NCBI RefSeq assembly: GCF_000425225.1
Contig: NZ_AULJ01000013.1
Coordinates: forward strand, 45,707-109,706
Origin: Pontibacillus marinus BH030004 = DSM 16465
Lineage (GTDB): Bacteria > Bacillota > Bacilli > Bacillales > BH030062
Length of the DNA: 64,000 nucleotides
Direction: 5' to 3'
The position numbers and the translations under genes were made by a program. Positions within the stretch are counted from its first letter, which is position 1. Each line of letters starts with the position of its first letter. Of the stretch, positions 17,687 through 27,414 are shown piece by piece. Below the pieces are notes generated by a model. That model saw only the letters and a list, made by a program, of their open reading frames with translations. It did not search any database and was not told the DNA's origin.

Positions 17687-19429
17687 ATGGCTAGAACAGA
17701 AGTGTATAAAAAGAAAAAGAATCGAACAACGTCCCTAATAGTTTTTTCACTTGCTTTTTTGTTTATTTTATCATCGATTGGGTTTTGGATCGTATATCCA
17801 TTTCCTTCAGATGAAAAAGTACCGTACTTTACAGAAGACTATACAATGATATATGAAGAGGGTATATTCAATGATCAAGCGGTGCTTAAAGATCAACTTT
17901 ATATACCATATACCTTCATCAAACAACAAATAGATTCTTCAATTGAATTTGATGAAGATTCATCATCCGTTATCATTACCACGGATCAAAAGGTTTATCA
18001 GATGCCAAGTGATTCATTAAACTACTATATAAATAATAGCGAGCAGAAGCTTTCATTTCCTGCGCTTAAACAGGAAAATGGTAGCCTTTACTTAGCTAGT
18101 GAGTGGCTTCAAAAGGTATATCCAATAGAAATACGTCATTTCAAAGATACAAAATCTATTCAAATTCTTGAGCACGATCAAATTCTTCAAAAGGCAACAA
18201 TGAGAGCCACTGAAGATGAGGATTTAAGAAGAATGCGAACCGCTCCAACATTAACGTCACCTTATGTGGCAGAAATATCAGAAGGTGTTGAGTTATTTAT
18301 CGAGGAGGACACCAAGGAGTATTTTAAAGTTCGGACAGAGAATGGTGTTGCGGGTTATTTAAAAAAATCTGTGGTTCAGCTTAACGGTACAGATCGAATT
18401 AAGGCAGAAGTCCAGGCCAACAAAATACCATTTAAGCCAAGCATAGAATGGCCTGTCCATGTGACTTGGGATGGGATTTACCAAGCAAGTGCTAACCCAA
18501 CATCACAACCTGATCTTGAAGGTGTGAAAGTATTATCTCCTACATGGTTTGAGTTGCAAAATGGGGAAGGTGATATTCGCAATATTGCATCTAAACCCTA
18601 TGTTGAACAAGCTCATGAAAAAGGATACAGAGTTTGGGCGCTATTCTCGAATGCGTTTGAACCTGATTGGACTCAAAAAGCTCTATCAACCTACGAATCT
18701 CGTCAAAAGATGATTAAACAATTACTCCAATATGCTGAAATCTATAACTTGGATGGGTTAAATCTTGATTTTGAAAATGTGTATGAACAAGATGGCCCAA
18801 AGCTAACCCAATTTGCACGAGAACTAACTCCTCTCGCCCATGAAGCAGGGTTAGTTGTTTCGATGGATATTACATTCATTTCAGAGAGTGCGATGTGGTC
18901 TAAATTTTATGAGCGTAAAGAGCTAGCAGATGCTGTAGATTATCTCATGGTTATGGCTTATGATGAGCATTGGAGTAGTTCTCAAGTTGCTGGTAGTGTA
19001 AGTAGTTTGCCGTGGGTGAAGCGGAATTTAAATCAGTTGCTACAAGTTGTACCTCATGATCGTCTCATTTTAGGAGTGCCGTTATATACAAGACTATGGA
19101 AAATTGAACAGGGGGAAAATGGTGAAAAGGTAAGTTCTGAATCATTTACTATGGAAGAAGCGGAAAAGTGGATGAAAGAACGAGACTTAGAACCTCAATA
19201 TGATAAGAGTACTGGGCAAGATTATGTAGAATATCAAGTACCAGATAAACCGATCACCTATAAAATGTGGCTCGAAAATGAAACTTCATTAGCAAAACGA
19301 GCACAACTCGTACATCAATTCCAATTAGCCGGGATAGCAACTTGGAGCAAATATTTCGCTGATGATGAGGCTTGGAAAACGCTCGATCAAGAGCTTTCGC
19401 ATAGAAAAATTGTACAAAAATCAGAATGA
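17687..19429 (+). CDS. Membrane-anchored GH18 family glycoside hydrolase
   Basis: 580 residues. An N-terminal signal anchor (SLIVFSLAFLFILSSIGFWI, about 17-36), then a copper-amine-oxidase-N-like stalk (about 45-165), an SH3-like segment (about 185-235) and a GH18 TIM barrel. The catalytic motif DGLNLDFEN (about 356-364) fits D-G-x-x-x-D-x-E with the acid/base Glu present; MVMAYDEHW and GVPLYTRLW are further GH18 strands. Related to spore or wall N-acetylglucosaminidase-like proteins (YaaH/YvbX type); substrate probably peptidoglycan or chitin-like glycans. Own terminator. Confidence 0.85.
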   Translation: MARTEVYKKKKNRTTSLIVFSLAFLFILSSIGFWIVYPFPSDEKVPYFTEDYTMIYEEGIFNDQAVLKDQLYIPYTFIKQQIDSSIEFDEDSSSVIITTDQKVYQMPSDSLNYYINNSEQKLSFPALKQENGSLYLASEWLQKVYPIEIRHFKDTKSIQILEHDQILQKATMRATEDEDLRRMRTAPTLTSPYVAEISEGVELFIEEDTKEYFKVRTENGVAGYLKKSVVQLNGTDRIKAEVQANKIPFKPSIEWPVHVTWDGIYQASANPTSQPDLEGVKVLSPTWFELQNGEGDIRNIASKPYVEQAHEKGYRVWALFSNAFEPDWTQKALSTYESRQKMIKQLLQYAEIYNLDGLNLDFENVYEQDGPKLTQFARELTPLAHEAGLVVSMDITFISESAMWSKFYERKELADAVDYLMVMAYDEHWSSSQVAGSVSSLPWVKRNLNQLLQVVPHDRLILGVPLYTRLWKIEQGENGEKVSSESFTMEEAEKWMKERDLEPQYDKSTGQDYVEYQVPDKPITYKMWLENETSLAKRAQLVHQFQLAGIATWSKYFADDEAWKTLDQELSHRKIVQKSE

Positions 19430-19437
19430 GCACACTG

Positions 19438-19474
19438 AAATAGGCAAGATGCTATGCATCTATGCCTATTTTTT
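19438..19474 (+). terminator. Terminator after the GH18 gene
   Basis: AAATAGGCA pairs with TGCCTATTT around a 15-nt loop, followed by T residues. Confidence 0.8.
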
Positions 19475-19546
19475 ATATCATAATAGTTAAGCTTCACTGA
19501 TCAATTTGGTCGGAATTGAAGCGCAAGACATTCAAGGAGGTAAACC

Positions 19547-20614
19547 ATGATAGAATTTCAGTCGGTAAGCAAGACTTTCCCTGACGGAACAGAAGCTGTT
19601 AAAGATATCGATTTAACAGTAAATAAAGGGGAACTGCTTACGCTTATTGGACCTAGTGGCTGCGGGAAAACAACGTCCATGAAAATGATTAATCGCCTCA
19701 TCGAACCTACATCAGGGAACATCATCATTAACGATAAAGATATTAGAGAATATAAAATCGATGAACTTAGGTGGAATATCGGATATGTACTTCAAGAAAT
19801 TGCTTTATTTCCACACATGACGATTGAAGAAAACATCGCGATCGTTCCAGAAATGAAAAAGTGGAAGAAAAATAAGCTCTCTAAACGTATCGAAGAGCTT
19901 ATGGATATGGTTGGTTTAGAACCTGGTACATATAAAAAACGTAAGCCGAGCGAATTATCTGGAGGTCAGCAACAGCGTGTTGGAGTAATCCGTGCTTTAG
20001 CTGCAGATCCGGACATTATACTAATGGACGAGCCCTTTTCAGCGCTTGATCCAATTAGCCGCGAACAGCTGCAACAAGATATCCAGCAATTACAACAAGA
20101 AATCCAGAAAACCATAGTATTTGTAACACACGATATTGATGAAGCACTTGCGTTAGGAGATCGGGTTTGCTTAATGAAGGATGGCAAGATTGAGCAGTTA
20201 TCAACTCCACAAGAGCTTATTCTTAATCCGCAAACAGACTTTGTAAAAAGCTTCGTGGGTGAACGAAAATCTCCATGGCAAACTGCTGTCGATGTTATGG
20301 CAGACAGAAGTCAATCGAATGCTATTCAAGAGTCAGAAGTGAATACCTTGAATAGCGAGGATTCAACGCTTTATATGATTGTAGATTCTAAGAATGATTA
20401 TAAAGGTGCTATACAAAATGGAAAGAAATTAGATCTAAGAGCACTTCCAAATGGAATGCACCTTAGAAAAGCAACAGAAGAATTCGAAGCACAAGGTGTA
20501 TCCGTACTTCCTGTTGTAAAAGAGAATAAGTTTATTGGAACGTTATCTTATAAAGACATTGTTCAGTACCTTCAGAAGCAAACCACGATGGAAAACGGGG
20601 TGATTCAACAATGA
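19547..20614 (+). CDS. opuFA: Compatible-solute ABC transporter ATPase (OpuFA type)
   Basis: 355 residues. ATPase domain with Walker A GPSGCGKTTS, Q-loop GYVLQEIALFPHMT, signature ELSGGQQQRVG, Walker B IILMDEPFSALDP and His in VTHDIDEA. The C-terminal ~100 residues contain one recognisable CBS-like segment (VLPVVKENKFIGTLSYKDI), as in OpuCA/ProV proteins that sense ionic strength. Overlaps the next gene by 4 nt (ATGA). Together they should import glycine betaine or related osmoprotectants. Confidence 0.88.
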   Translation: MIEFQSVSKTFPDGTEAVKDIDLTVNKGELLTLIGPSGCGKTTSMKMINRLIEPTSGNIIINDKDIREYKIDELRWNIGYVLQEIALFPHMTIEENIAIVPEMKKWKKNKLSKRIEELMDMVGLEPGTYKKRKPSELSGGQQQRVGVIRALAADPDIILMDEPFSALDPISREQLQQDIQQLQQEIQKTIVFVTHDIDEALALGDRVCLMKDGKIEQLSTPQELILNPQTDFVKSFVGERKSPWQTAVDVMADRSQSNAIQESEVNTLNSEDSTLYMIVDSKNDYKGAIQNGKKLDLRALPNGMHLRKATEEFEAQGVSVLPVVKENKFIGTLSYKDIVQYLQKQTTMENGVIQQ

Positions 20615-22161
20615 GTCAATTCATGTCCGTTTTCGAAAGTCGACAAGAGGAATTAATGCAGTTAATTTGGGAGCATTTGCAGTTATCTTTAATTGCCCTT
20701 TTACTTGCTATTCTTATCGCTGTACCACTTGGGCTTGCCCTTACACGTACCAAACGATTGGCAGAGCCCATCATTGGTGTAACAGCTGTATTACAAACCA
20801 TTCCAAGTTTAGCGATTTTAGCTTTTTTAATACCGATACCAGCCATTGGTACAGGAACAGACAATGCCATTATCGCTCTTACTCTCTATGCATTACTTCC
20901 AATCCTCCGTAACACCTACACGGGGATCAAAGAAGTAGATCCTGCTTTAAAGGAAGCAGCTGAAGGAATGGGAATGAGCTCATTAAGACGTTTATCTCGT
21001 ATAGAACTACCAATAGCAATGCCAGTAATCATAGCGGGTATTCGTACTTCTATGGTATTAATTGTGGGTACTGCTACAATTGCGGCACTAATCGGTGCTG
21101 GTGGATTAGGTAACTTAATTCTTTTAGGAATTAATCGAGGTGCAGAGGTGAACCTGATTTTACTAGGAGCTATACCAGCTGCTTTATTAGCTATTTTCTT
21201 AGATGTGATTCTCCGAGGATTTGAAAAAGTAGCAGAACGTGCAAAATCAGGATTTAAATCCTTGCTTATTTTCATCATTATTGCGGCCCTGATCGTTGCA
21301 ACCCCATTTGTAATTGATACACAAGGGGAAGAAGAAGTACAAGAGACAGACCTTGTGATAGGAGCTAAGCTTGGTGCAGAGCCTGAGATTTTAATCAATA
21401 TGTACAAACTTCTTATTGAGGAAGAAACAGATCTAAATGTTGAGTTGAAGCCTCGGTTTGGTAAGACAGCGTTTGTGTTCAATGCATTGAAAGTGGGAGA
21501 TATTGATATCTATCCTGAATTTACAGGTACTGCTCTTGTAACCCTTTTAGAACAACAAGCAAACAGTAATAAGCGAAATGAAGTGTATCAGCAAGCGAAA
21601 GAAGGAATGCAGCAACAATTTAACATGGCATTCCTTGAACCGATGCAGTTTAACAACACGTATGCAGTAGCTGTGCAACAAGATTTTGCTGAAGAAAATA
21701 ACCTGAAATCAATTGGTGATCTGAAAAATATTGAAAATCAAGTTACAGCTGGATTTACACTTGAGTTTATTGATCGTGAGGACGGGTATAAAGGTATGCA
21801 AAAGCTCTATAATTTAGATTTAGCTAATGTGAAATCCATGGAACCTGGTGTTCGTCAAAAAGCGATCACGAGTGGGGAAGTAGATGTTATTGATGCATAT
21901 GCTACAGCTGGTTATATGATCGAATATAACTTGAAAGTACTTGATGATCCGAAAAATCTATTCCCTCCATATCAAGGCGCTCCATTAATGCGTCAGGAAA
22001 CATTAGAAAAATATCCTGAGTTAGAGAGCATTTTAAATCAACTTGGTGGTAAAATAACCAAGAAACAAATGCAGGAAATGAATCACAAGGTTGATTTCCA
22101 AAACAAAGACCCTGAAGATGTTGCGAAAAATTATTTGCAGGAGCAAGGTTTGATTGACTAA
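20611..22161 (+). CDS. opuFB: Osmoprotectant permease fused to its substrate-binding protein (OpuFB type)
   Basis: 516 residues. N-terminal permease (about 1-215) with the binding-protein-dependent transport motif EAAEGMGMSSLRRLSRIELP and GTATIAALIGAGGLG. After a final helix (SLLIFIIIAALIVATPFVI) comes an extracytoplasmic OpuAC-like binding domain (about 240-516) with LVIGAKLGAEPEILINMYKL and VDVIDAYATAGYMIEYNLKV. This fusion defines the OpuF class, as opposed to OpuC with separate subunits. Ligand not predictable to a single solute. Confidence 0.88.
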   Translation: MSQFMSVFESRQEELMQLIWEHLQLSLIALLLAILIAVPLGLALTRTKRLAEPIIGVTAVLQTIPSLAILAFLIPIPAIGTGTDNAIIALTLYALLPILRNTYTGIKEVDPALKEAAEGMGMSSLRRLSRIELPIAMPVIIAGIRTSMVLIVGTATIAALIGAGGLGNLILLGINRGAEVNLILLGAIPAALLAIFLDVILRGFEKVAERAKSGFKSLLIFIIIAALIVATPFVIDTQGEEEVQETDLVIGAKLGAEPEILINMYKLLIEEETDLNVELKPRFGKTAFVFNALKVGDIDIYPEFTGTALVTLLEQQANSNKRNEVYQQAKEGMQQQFNMAFLEPMQFNNTYAVAVQQDFAEENNLKSIGDLKNIENQVTAGFTLEFIDREDGYKGMQKLYNLDLANVKSMEPGVRQKAITSGEVDVIDAYATAGYMIEYNLKVLDDPKNLFPPYQGAPLMRQETLEKYPELESILNQLGGKITKKQMQEMNHKVDFQNKDPEDVAKNYLQEQGLID

Positions 22162-22174
22162 AGGAGGATACGTA

Positions 22175-22594
22175 ATGGGAATCAAAAATCCAGGCAAACA
22201 AGAAATGAAGGAAATTTTATTGGATGCAAAAACAATTGCCGTTGTAGGATTATCCGATAATCCGTCACGTACATCCTATCAAGTTTCAAAAGCGATGCAG
22301 GAAGCGGGATATAAGATTATCCCTGTTAACCCAACAATTGAAGAGTCTCTTGGGGTTAAAGCTGTTGATTCTCTTGATCAAATAGAAGAGCAGATTGATA
22401 TCGTGAATGTGTTCCGTCGCTCTGAATTTTTACCTGAAATTGCAAAAGAAGCATTCGAAGTAGATCCGAAAGCTTTCTGGGCTCAACTTGGAGTAGAGCA
22501 TGAGGATGCTTACGAATATTTAACTCAACGTGGTGTAACAACGATTATGGATACTTGTATTAAAGTCGTTCATTCTGCTACATTAGGTGTTTAG
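22175..22594 (+). CDS. yneT: CoA-binding domain protein YneT
   Basis: 139 residues, a single Rossmann-like CoA-binding domain (TIAVVGLSDNPSRTSYQVSKAM near the N-terminus; VDIVNVFRRSEFLPEI-like strand mid-protein; MDTCIKVVH at the end). Related to the CoA-binding domain of succinyl-CoA synthetase; function unknown. ATG at 22175 follows AAAGGAGG; an upstream TTG would sit inside the opuFB stop. Placed before parE as in B. subtilis. Confidence 0.85.
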   Translation: MGIKNPGKQEMKEILLDAKTIAVVGLSDNPSRTSYQVSKAMQEAGYKIIPVNPTIEESLGVKAVDSLDQIEEQIDIVNVFRRSEFLPEIAKEAFEVDPKAFWAQLGVEHEDAYEYLTQRGVTTIMDTCIKVVHSATLGV

Positions 22595-22611
22595 AGAATC
22601 AATTGTTAAAG

Positions 22612-22640
22612 AAATCCCTGTCAAGGCAGGGATTTTTTTA
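22612..22640 (+). terminator. Terminator after yneT
   Basis: AAATCCCTG - TCAAGG - CAGGGATTT followed by a T run. Separates opuF-yneT from parEC. Confidence 0.9.
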
Positions 22641-22712
22641 TTTGATGTATAAGTTATAATAGGATATTGATGCGTGAATAACTGTGTAGGAAATACCTTA
22701 TTGTTATTCAAT

Positions 22713-22755
22713 GCAAATAGGCCTTTCATAAGCTGCTTTCAACTTACCTATTTGC
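22713..22755 (+). promoter_or_regulatory. Inverted repeat upstream of parE
   Basis: GCAAATAGG (22713-22721) and CCTATTTGC (22747-22755) form a perfect 9-bp inverted repeat with a 25-nt loop, between the yneT terminator and the parE promoter. No T run follows. It could be an operator or an untranslated hairpin of unknown role. Confidence 0.4.
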
Positions 22756-22808
22756 GAATGGACAAAAAAAGGCTAAAATAAGATACAGGCTCAAGGGAGG
22801 AGCTCTTA

Positions 22809-22837
22809 TTTACAAAAACGAACATTCGTTCTATTAT
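22809..22837 (+). promoter_or_regulatory. SOS (LexA) promoter of parE-parC
   Basis: TTTACA (-35, 22809-22814), a 17-nt spacer and TATTAT (-10, 22832-22837). The spacer contains CGAACATTCGTTC (box 22819-22832), a Bacillus LexA/DinR operator (CGAAC-N4-GTTC). Binding there would block RNA polymerase. Topoisomerase IV genes are SOS-responsive in B. subtilis. Confidence 0.75.
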
Positions 22838-22870
22838 TGTAAAAAGGGCATTGAAAGGAGTACAAATAGA

Positions 22871-24823
22871 TTGGTTACGAATTCGACACAATACAATGAT
22901 GATTCAATTCAAGTTTTAGAGGGGTTAGAAGCTGTACGTAAACGACCTGGTATGTACATAGGTAGTACAGATCATCGTGGCTTACATCACCTCGTTTATG
23001 AAATAGTAGATAACGCAGTAGATGAAGCATTGGCTGGCTTCGGCGAGCGTATAACAGTAACAATACATAAAGATCACAGTATTTCTGTACGTGATGAAGG
23101 ACGTGGTATGCCTACAGGGATGCATAGCTCAGGAAAACCCACCCCTGAAGTCATACTAACCGTGCTCCACGCAGGAGGTAAATTTGGACAAGGTGGATAT
23201 AAAACATCTGGTGGTCTACACGGTGTAGGTGCTTCTGTAGTAAATGCTCTATCAGAATGGTTAGAGGTTACCATTTATCGCGATGGTCAAACCTACTATC
23301 AACGTTTTGAAAAAGGCGGTAAGCCTGTAACTTCGTTAGAACGAAAAGGAAATACGAGAAAAAGTGGAACATTAATTCAATTCAAACCAGATCCAGAAAT
23401 GTTCTCTACCACAACATATCATTTTGAAACCTTATCGGAACGTTTACGTGAAGCGGCTTTCTTACTAAAAGGACTGGAAATTGTACTAGTTGATAAGCGT
23501 CATGACATGGAAGAGAGCTATAAGTATCCAGATGGGCTGGAATCATTTGTTTCTTATTTGAACGAAGAAAAAGATACGCTTCATCCTGTAGTTGCTTTTG
23601 AAGGAGAAGTTGAGAACATTGAAGTAGACTTTGCTTTCCAATTTAACGATGGCTACGCTGAGAGTATGCTTTCGTTCGTAAACAACGTACGAACAAAAGA
23701 TGGAGGTACACACGAATCAGGTGCTAAAACCGCTATTACGAGAAGCTTCAATGACCATGCGCGTAAAACAGGGTTGTTAAAAGAGAAAGATAAAAACCTT
23801 GATGGAAATGATATACGAGAGGGATTCACGGCTGTTGTGTCCGTTCGAATTCCAGAGGAAAAGCTCCAGTTTGAAGGTCAAACGAAAAGTAAATTAGGTA
23901 CATCTGAAGCACGTTCAGCAGTAGATTCAATCGTTTCTGAAAAACTCTCTTATTTCTTAGAAGAGAACCCTGATTCAGCAACAATGCTCATTAAAAAAGC
24001 GATTAAAGCGAAAGAAGCACGTGAAGCAGCAAGAAAAGCACGTGAAGATGCACGATCAGGCAAGAAAAAGAAACGAAAAGAAACGATGCTTAGCGGGAAG
24101 TTAACTCCTGCACAATCCAAAAACCCGCAAAAGAATGAATTATATCTTGTCGAGGGTGACTCAGCAGGAGGATCAGCTAAACAAGGAAGAGACCGACGTT
24201 TCCAAGCTGTACTACCACTCCGAGGTAAGGTTATTAATACTGAAAAAGCAAAGCTTCAAGATATTTTGAAGAATGAAGAAATCTCAACAATCATTCATAC
24301 AATTGGAGCTGGAGTTGGTGCAGATTTCAATTTAGAAGATGTACAATACGATAAGATCGTTATCATGACTGATGCGGATACGGATGGGGCTCACATTCAA
24401 GTTCTTTTATTAACGTTCTTTTATAGATATATGCAAGAACTAATTAAAGAAGGAAAAGTTTATATTGCATTACCACCGCTTTATAAAGTTTCAAAAGGGA
24501 AAGGCAAAAAAGAACAAATCAAGTATGCGTGGGAAGAAGATGAGCTTCAGGAAATTCTGAAGGAGTTTAAGAATGGTTATACCATTCAACGCTACAAAGG
24601 TTTAGGTGAGATGAACGCCGAACAACTTTGGGAGACCACGATGAGCCCAGAAACGCGTACATTGATTCGTGTGACAGTTGATGATATGGCGCAAGCAGAG
24701 CGAAGAGTGACTACCCTTATGGGAGGTAAAGTTGAGCCACGACGTAAGTGGATTGAATCTCATGTTGCCTTTGGACTTGAGGAACAAACAAATATACTAG
24801 AGAACGACAAGCTACAATCGTAA
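22871..24823 (+). CDS. parE: DNA topoisomerase IV subunit B
   Basis: 650 residues. ATPase (GHKL) domain with EIVDNAVDEALAGFGE, DEGRGMPTGMH and GGLHGVGASVVNALS; transducer; Toprim domain with YLVEGDSAGGSAKQGRDR and MTDADTDGAHI. LSGKLTPAQSKNPQKNELY and the NTEKAKLQDILKNEE stretch are ParE-type rather than GyrB-type. TTG start at 22871 is 10 nt after AAGGAG. With ParC it decatenates daughter chromosomes. Transcribed from an SOS-type promoter. Confidence 0.95.
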   Translation: MVTNSTQYNDDSIQVLEGLEAVRKRPGMYIGSTDHRGLHHLVYEIVDNAVDEALAGFGERITVTIHKDHSISVRDEGRGMPTGMHSSGKPTPEVILTVLHAGGKFGQGGYKTSGGLHGVGASVVNALSEWLEVTIYRDGQTYYQRFEKGGKPVTSLERKGNTRKSGTLIQFKPDPEMFSTTTYHFETLSERLREAAFLLKGLEIVLVDKRHDMEESYKYPDGLESFVSYLNEEKDTLHPVVAFEGEVENIEVDFAFQFNDGYAESMLSFVNNVRTKDGGTHESGAKTAITRSFNDHARKTGLLKEKDKNLDGNDIREGFTAVVSVRIPEEKLQFEGQTKSKLGTSEARSAVDSIVSEKLSYFLEENPDSATMLIKKAIKAKEAREAARKAREDARSGKKKKRKETMLSGKLTPAQSKNPQKNELYLVEGDSAGGSAKQGRDRRFQAVLPLRGKVINTEKAKLQDILKNEEISTIIHTIGAGVGADFNLEDVQYDKIVIMTDADTDGAHIQVLLLTFFYRYMQELIKEGKVYIALPPLYKVSKGKGKKEQIKYAWEEDELQEILKEFKNGYTIQRYKGLGEMNAEQLWETTMSPETRTLIRVTVDDMAQAERRVTTLMGGKVEPRRKWIESHVAFGLEEQTNILENDKLQS

Positions 24824-24838
24824 GAGGGGGATATACTT

Positions 24839-27301
24839 TTGGCTGAAACAGAAAAATATATGGATCTGCCTTTAGAAGAAGTATTAGGCGATCGTTTTGG
24901 ACGTTATAGTAAATATATTATTCAAGACCGTGCTCTTCCTGATGTAAGAGACGGTCTTAAACCTGTACAACGCAGAATTCTTTATGCAATGGATCAGGAA
25001 CGAAACACACATGATAAACCTTACCGTAAATCTGCTAAGACTGTTGGTACGGTTATTGGTAACTATCACCCCCACGGTGATACATCTGTATATGATGCCA
25101 TGGTCCGGCTAAGTCAGGATTGGAAGGTACGTAATGGTTTAGTAGAAATGCACGGAAACAATGGTAGTGTCGATGGAGATCCCCCGGCTGCCATGCGTTA
25201 TACTGAAGCAAGACTATCGAGTATTTCATCACAATTACTACGAGATATTGATAAAGAGACCGTAGATTTCATTCCAAACTTTGATGATACGATCCAAGAA
25301 CCTGTAGTACTTCCCGCAAAGTTTCCAAATCTCTTAGTGAACGGGTCTACAGGTATTTCTGCAGGTTATGCTACTGAAATTCCACCTCATAACCTTGAGG
25401 AAGTCATTGATGCTGTCATCATGAAAATTGATAAGCCTAATGTAACGGTTGATGACTTAATGACAGCAATTAAAGGACCCGATTTTCCAACGGGCGGCAT
25501 TATTCAAGGTGTCGAAGGAATTAAGCAAGCTTATGAAACAGGAAAAGGTAAAATATTTGTTCGTGCACGTGCCGCAATTGAAGATATAAAAGGGAATCGC
25601 CAGCAAATAGTGATTGACGAGATTCCATTTGAAGTTAATAAAGCGACACTCGTAAAGAAAATGGATGAGTTACGCTTAGATAAAAAAGTAGAAGGTATTG
25701 CAGAAGTGCGTGATGAGACAGATCGCACAGGCCTTCGAATCGTGGTTGAGCTTAAGAAAAATGCTGATAGTGAAGGCGTGCTAAACTTCTTATACAAAGC
25801 TACAGACTTACAGATTAATTACAACTTCAATATGGTAGCCATACAAGATAAGACACCTAAGCTGTTAAGTCTACAATCTATTTTAGATTCTTATATTTCA
25901 CACCAGCGTGAAGTTGTCACACGTCAATCCCAGTATGACTTACGTAAAGCAAAAGAACGTGCGCATATTGTTGAAGGTCTTATGAAAGCCATATCTATCT
26001 TAGATGATGTTATTTCTACAATCCGAGCTTCTAAAGATAAGCAAGATGCGAAGAAACAAATCATGAACGCATTTGACTTTACAGAAGCTCAAGCAGAAGC
26101 CATTGTAAATCTTCAATTGTATCGTTTAACGAACACAGACATTACATCTCTTGAAAAAGAGTCTGGAGAGTTAAAGCAGAAAATTGAGGAGCTTGAAACC
26201 ATCTTAAATAACGAAAATAAACTTTTAAATGTAATCAAAAAAGACCTTCGCTCAATTAAGAAACAGTACTCAACACCTCGTAAAACGAAGGTTGAAGAGA
26301 AGGTGGAAGAGCTTAAGATTAATCTAGAGGTTACAGTACCTAGTGAAGATGTATTGGTTTCGGTTACGAAGGAAGGGTACACAAAACGAACGAGTCTTCG
26401 TTCATATGCAGCTTCAAGTGGTGCTGACTTCGCAATGAAAGAGGGAGACCATTTATTAGGCTTATTTGAAATCAATACAACAGATACGCTTCTTTTATTC
26501 ACGAATAAAGGGAATTACTTATTCTTACCTGTTCACGAGTTGCCAGATATCCGTTGGAAAGACCTCGGACAGCATGTGGCAAATATCATAACAATCGATA
26601 AAGATGAGCATCTCATACGTGCTATTCCAATTCGCGATTTCTCTGAAGAGAAGTTCCTCATGTTTGTTACGAAAAACGGTATGATTAAACGAAGCGAATT
26701 AGGCTTATATCAAGCTCAACGTTATTCTAAGCCTCTAGTAGGTATAAACCTTAAGGGAGAAGACGAATTGGTTGATGTTCATTTAACTGATGGCCACTGT
26801 GATGTGTTCCTTGCTTCTAATAAGGGGTATGGATTGTGGTATCACGAATCTGAAGTTAAACCGATTGGTCAGCGAGCTGCTGGAGTAAAAGCTATGCAGT
26901 TGAAAGATGATGAATGGATCGTAGGCGGAAAAGTATTTGGTGATTTAACTGACCCATCCATTGTGTTAATTACACAGCGTGGAGCGGTCAAACGAATGAA
27001 GCTGAAAGAGTTTGAGAAATCTACTCGAGCGAAGAAAGGCGTAGTCATGCTCAGAGAGTTAAAACGAAATCCTCATAGTGTCGCAGGCATAGAAATTGTT
27101 CATGATGAAGATATACTTTATTTTGAAACAGATAATGGTACAGTTGATGAATTTATGCCACTAAAGCTGAAACCTAGCGATCGGTACAGTAATGGATCGT
27201 TTGTGATTGATACGGATGAAACTGGTGAAGTCATAAAGGTTTGGAAGGCGAAAGATTATGAGAAAGTGTTTGATGATGGACAAGCCGAAGAGCAACAATA
27301 A
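24839..27301 (+). CDS. parC: DNA topoisomerase IV subunit A
   Basis: 820 residues. Breakage-reunion domain with DGLKPVQRRILYAM, GNYHPHGDTSVYDAMVRLSQ and the catalytic Tyr in AAMRYTEARLS; C-terminal beta-pinwheel. No GyrA box (QRRGGKG) is present, which supports ParC. TTG start follows GAGGGGGAT, 15 nt after parE. The quinolone-region residues are Thr82 and Asp86, where S. aureus GrlA has Ser80 and Glu84; these are conservative and probably natural. A terminator follows. Confidence 0.95.
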   Translation: MAETEKYMDLPLEEVLGDRFGRYSKYIIQDRALPDVRDGLKPVQRRILYAMDQERNTHDKPYRKSAKTVGTVIGNYHPHGDTSVYDAMVRLSQDWKVRNGLVEMHGNNGSVDGDPPAAMRYTEARLSSISSQLLRDIDKETVDFIPNFDDTIQEPVVLPAKFPNLLVNGSTGISAGYATEIPPHNLEEVIDAVIMKIDKPNVTVDDLMTAIKGPDFPTGGIIQGVEGIKQAYETGKGKIFVRARAAIEDIKGNRQQIVIDEIPFEVNKATLVKKMDELRLDKKVEGIAEVRDETDRTGLRIVVELKKNADSEGVLNFLYKATDLQINYNFNMVAIQDKTPKLLSLQSILDSYISHQREVVTRQSQYDLRKAKERAHIVEGLMKAISILDDVISTIRASKDKQDAKKQIMNAFDFTEAQAEAIVNLQLYRLTNTDITSLEKESGELKQKIEELETILNNENKLLNVIKKDLRSIKKQYSTPRKTKVEEKVEELKINLEVTVPSEDVLVSVTKEGYTKRTSLRSYAASSGADFAMKEGDHLLGLFEINTTDTLLLFTNKGNYLFLPVHELPDIRWKDLGQHVANIITIDKDEHLIRAIPIRDFSEEKFLMFVTKNGMIKRSELGLYQAQRYSKPLVGINLKGEDELVDVHLTDGHCDVFLASNKGYGLWYHESEVKPIGQRAAGVKAMQLKDDEWIVGGKVFGDLTDPSIVLITQRGAVKRMKLKEFEKSTRAKKGVVMLRELKRNPHSVAGIEIVHDEDILYFETDNGTVDEFMPLKLKPSDRYSNGSFVIDTDETGEVIKVWKAKDYEKVFDDGQAEEQQ

Positions 27302-27339
27302 TATTATTATGTAAACTAAAATGGTGTTGCAACTATGAA

Positions 27340-27377
27340 AAGCCCAGGGCTCTACATTATGCTCTGGGCTTGGTTTT
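27340..27377 (+). terminator. Terminator after parC
   Basis: AAGCCCAGGGC and GCTCTGGGCTT pair with one mismatch around a 10-nt loop, then GG and five T. Confidence 0.8.
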
Positions 27378-27414
27378 TGTCAGGAATACTATTCGTACTT
27401 CATATTAAAAAGCT

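Noticed and set aside
22871-27301. parE-parC read as gyrB-gyrA
   Set aside because: The LSGKLTPAQSKNP and NTEKAKLQDILKNEE stretches are ParE-type, the A subunit lacks a GyrA box, and plsY-yneT lie upstream as in B. subtilis parEC.
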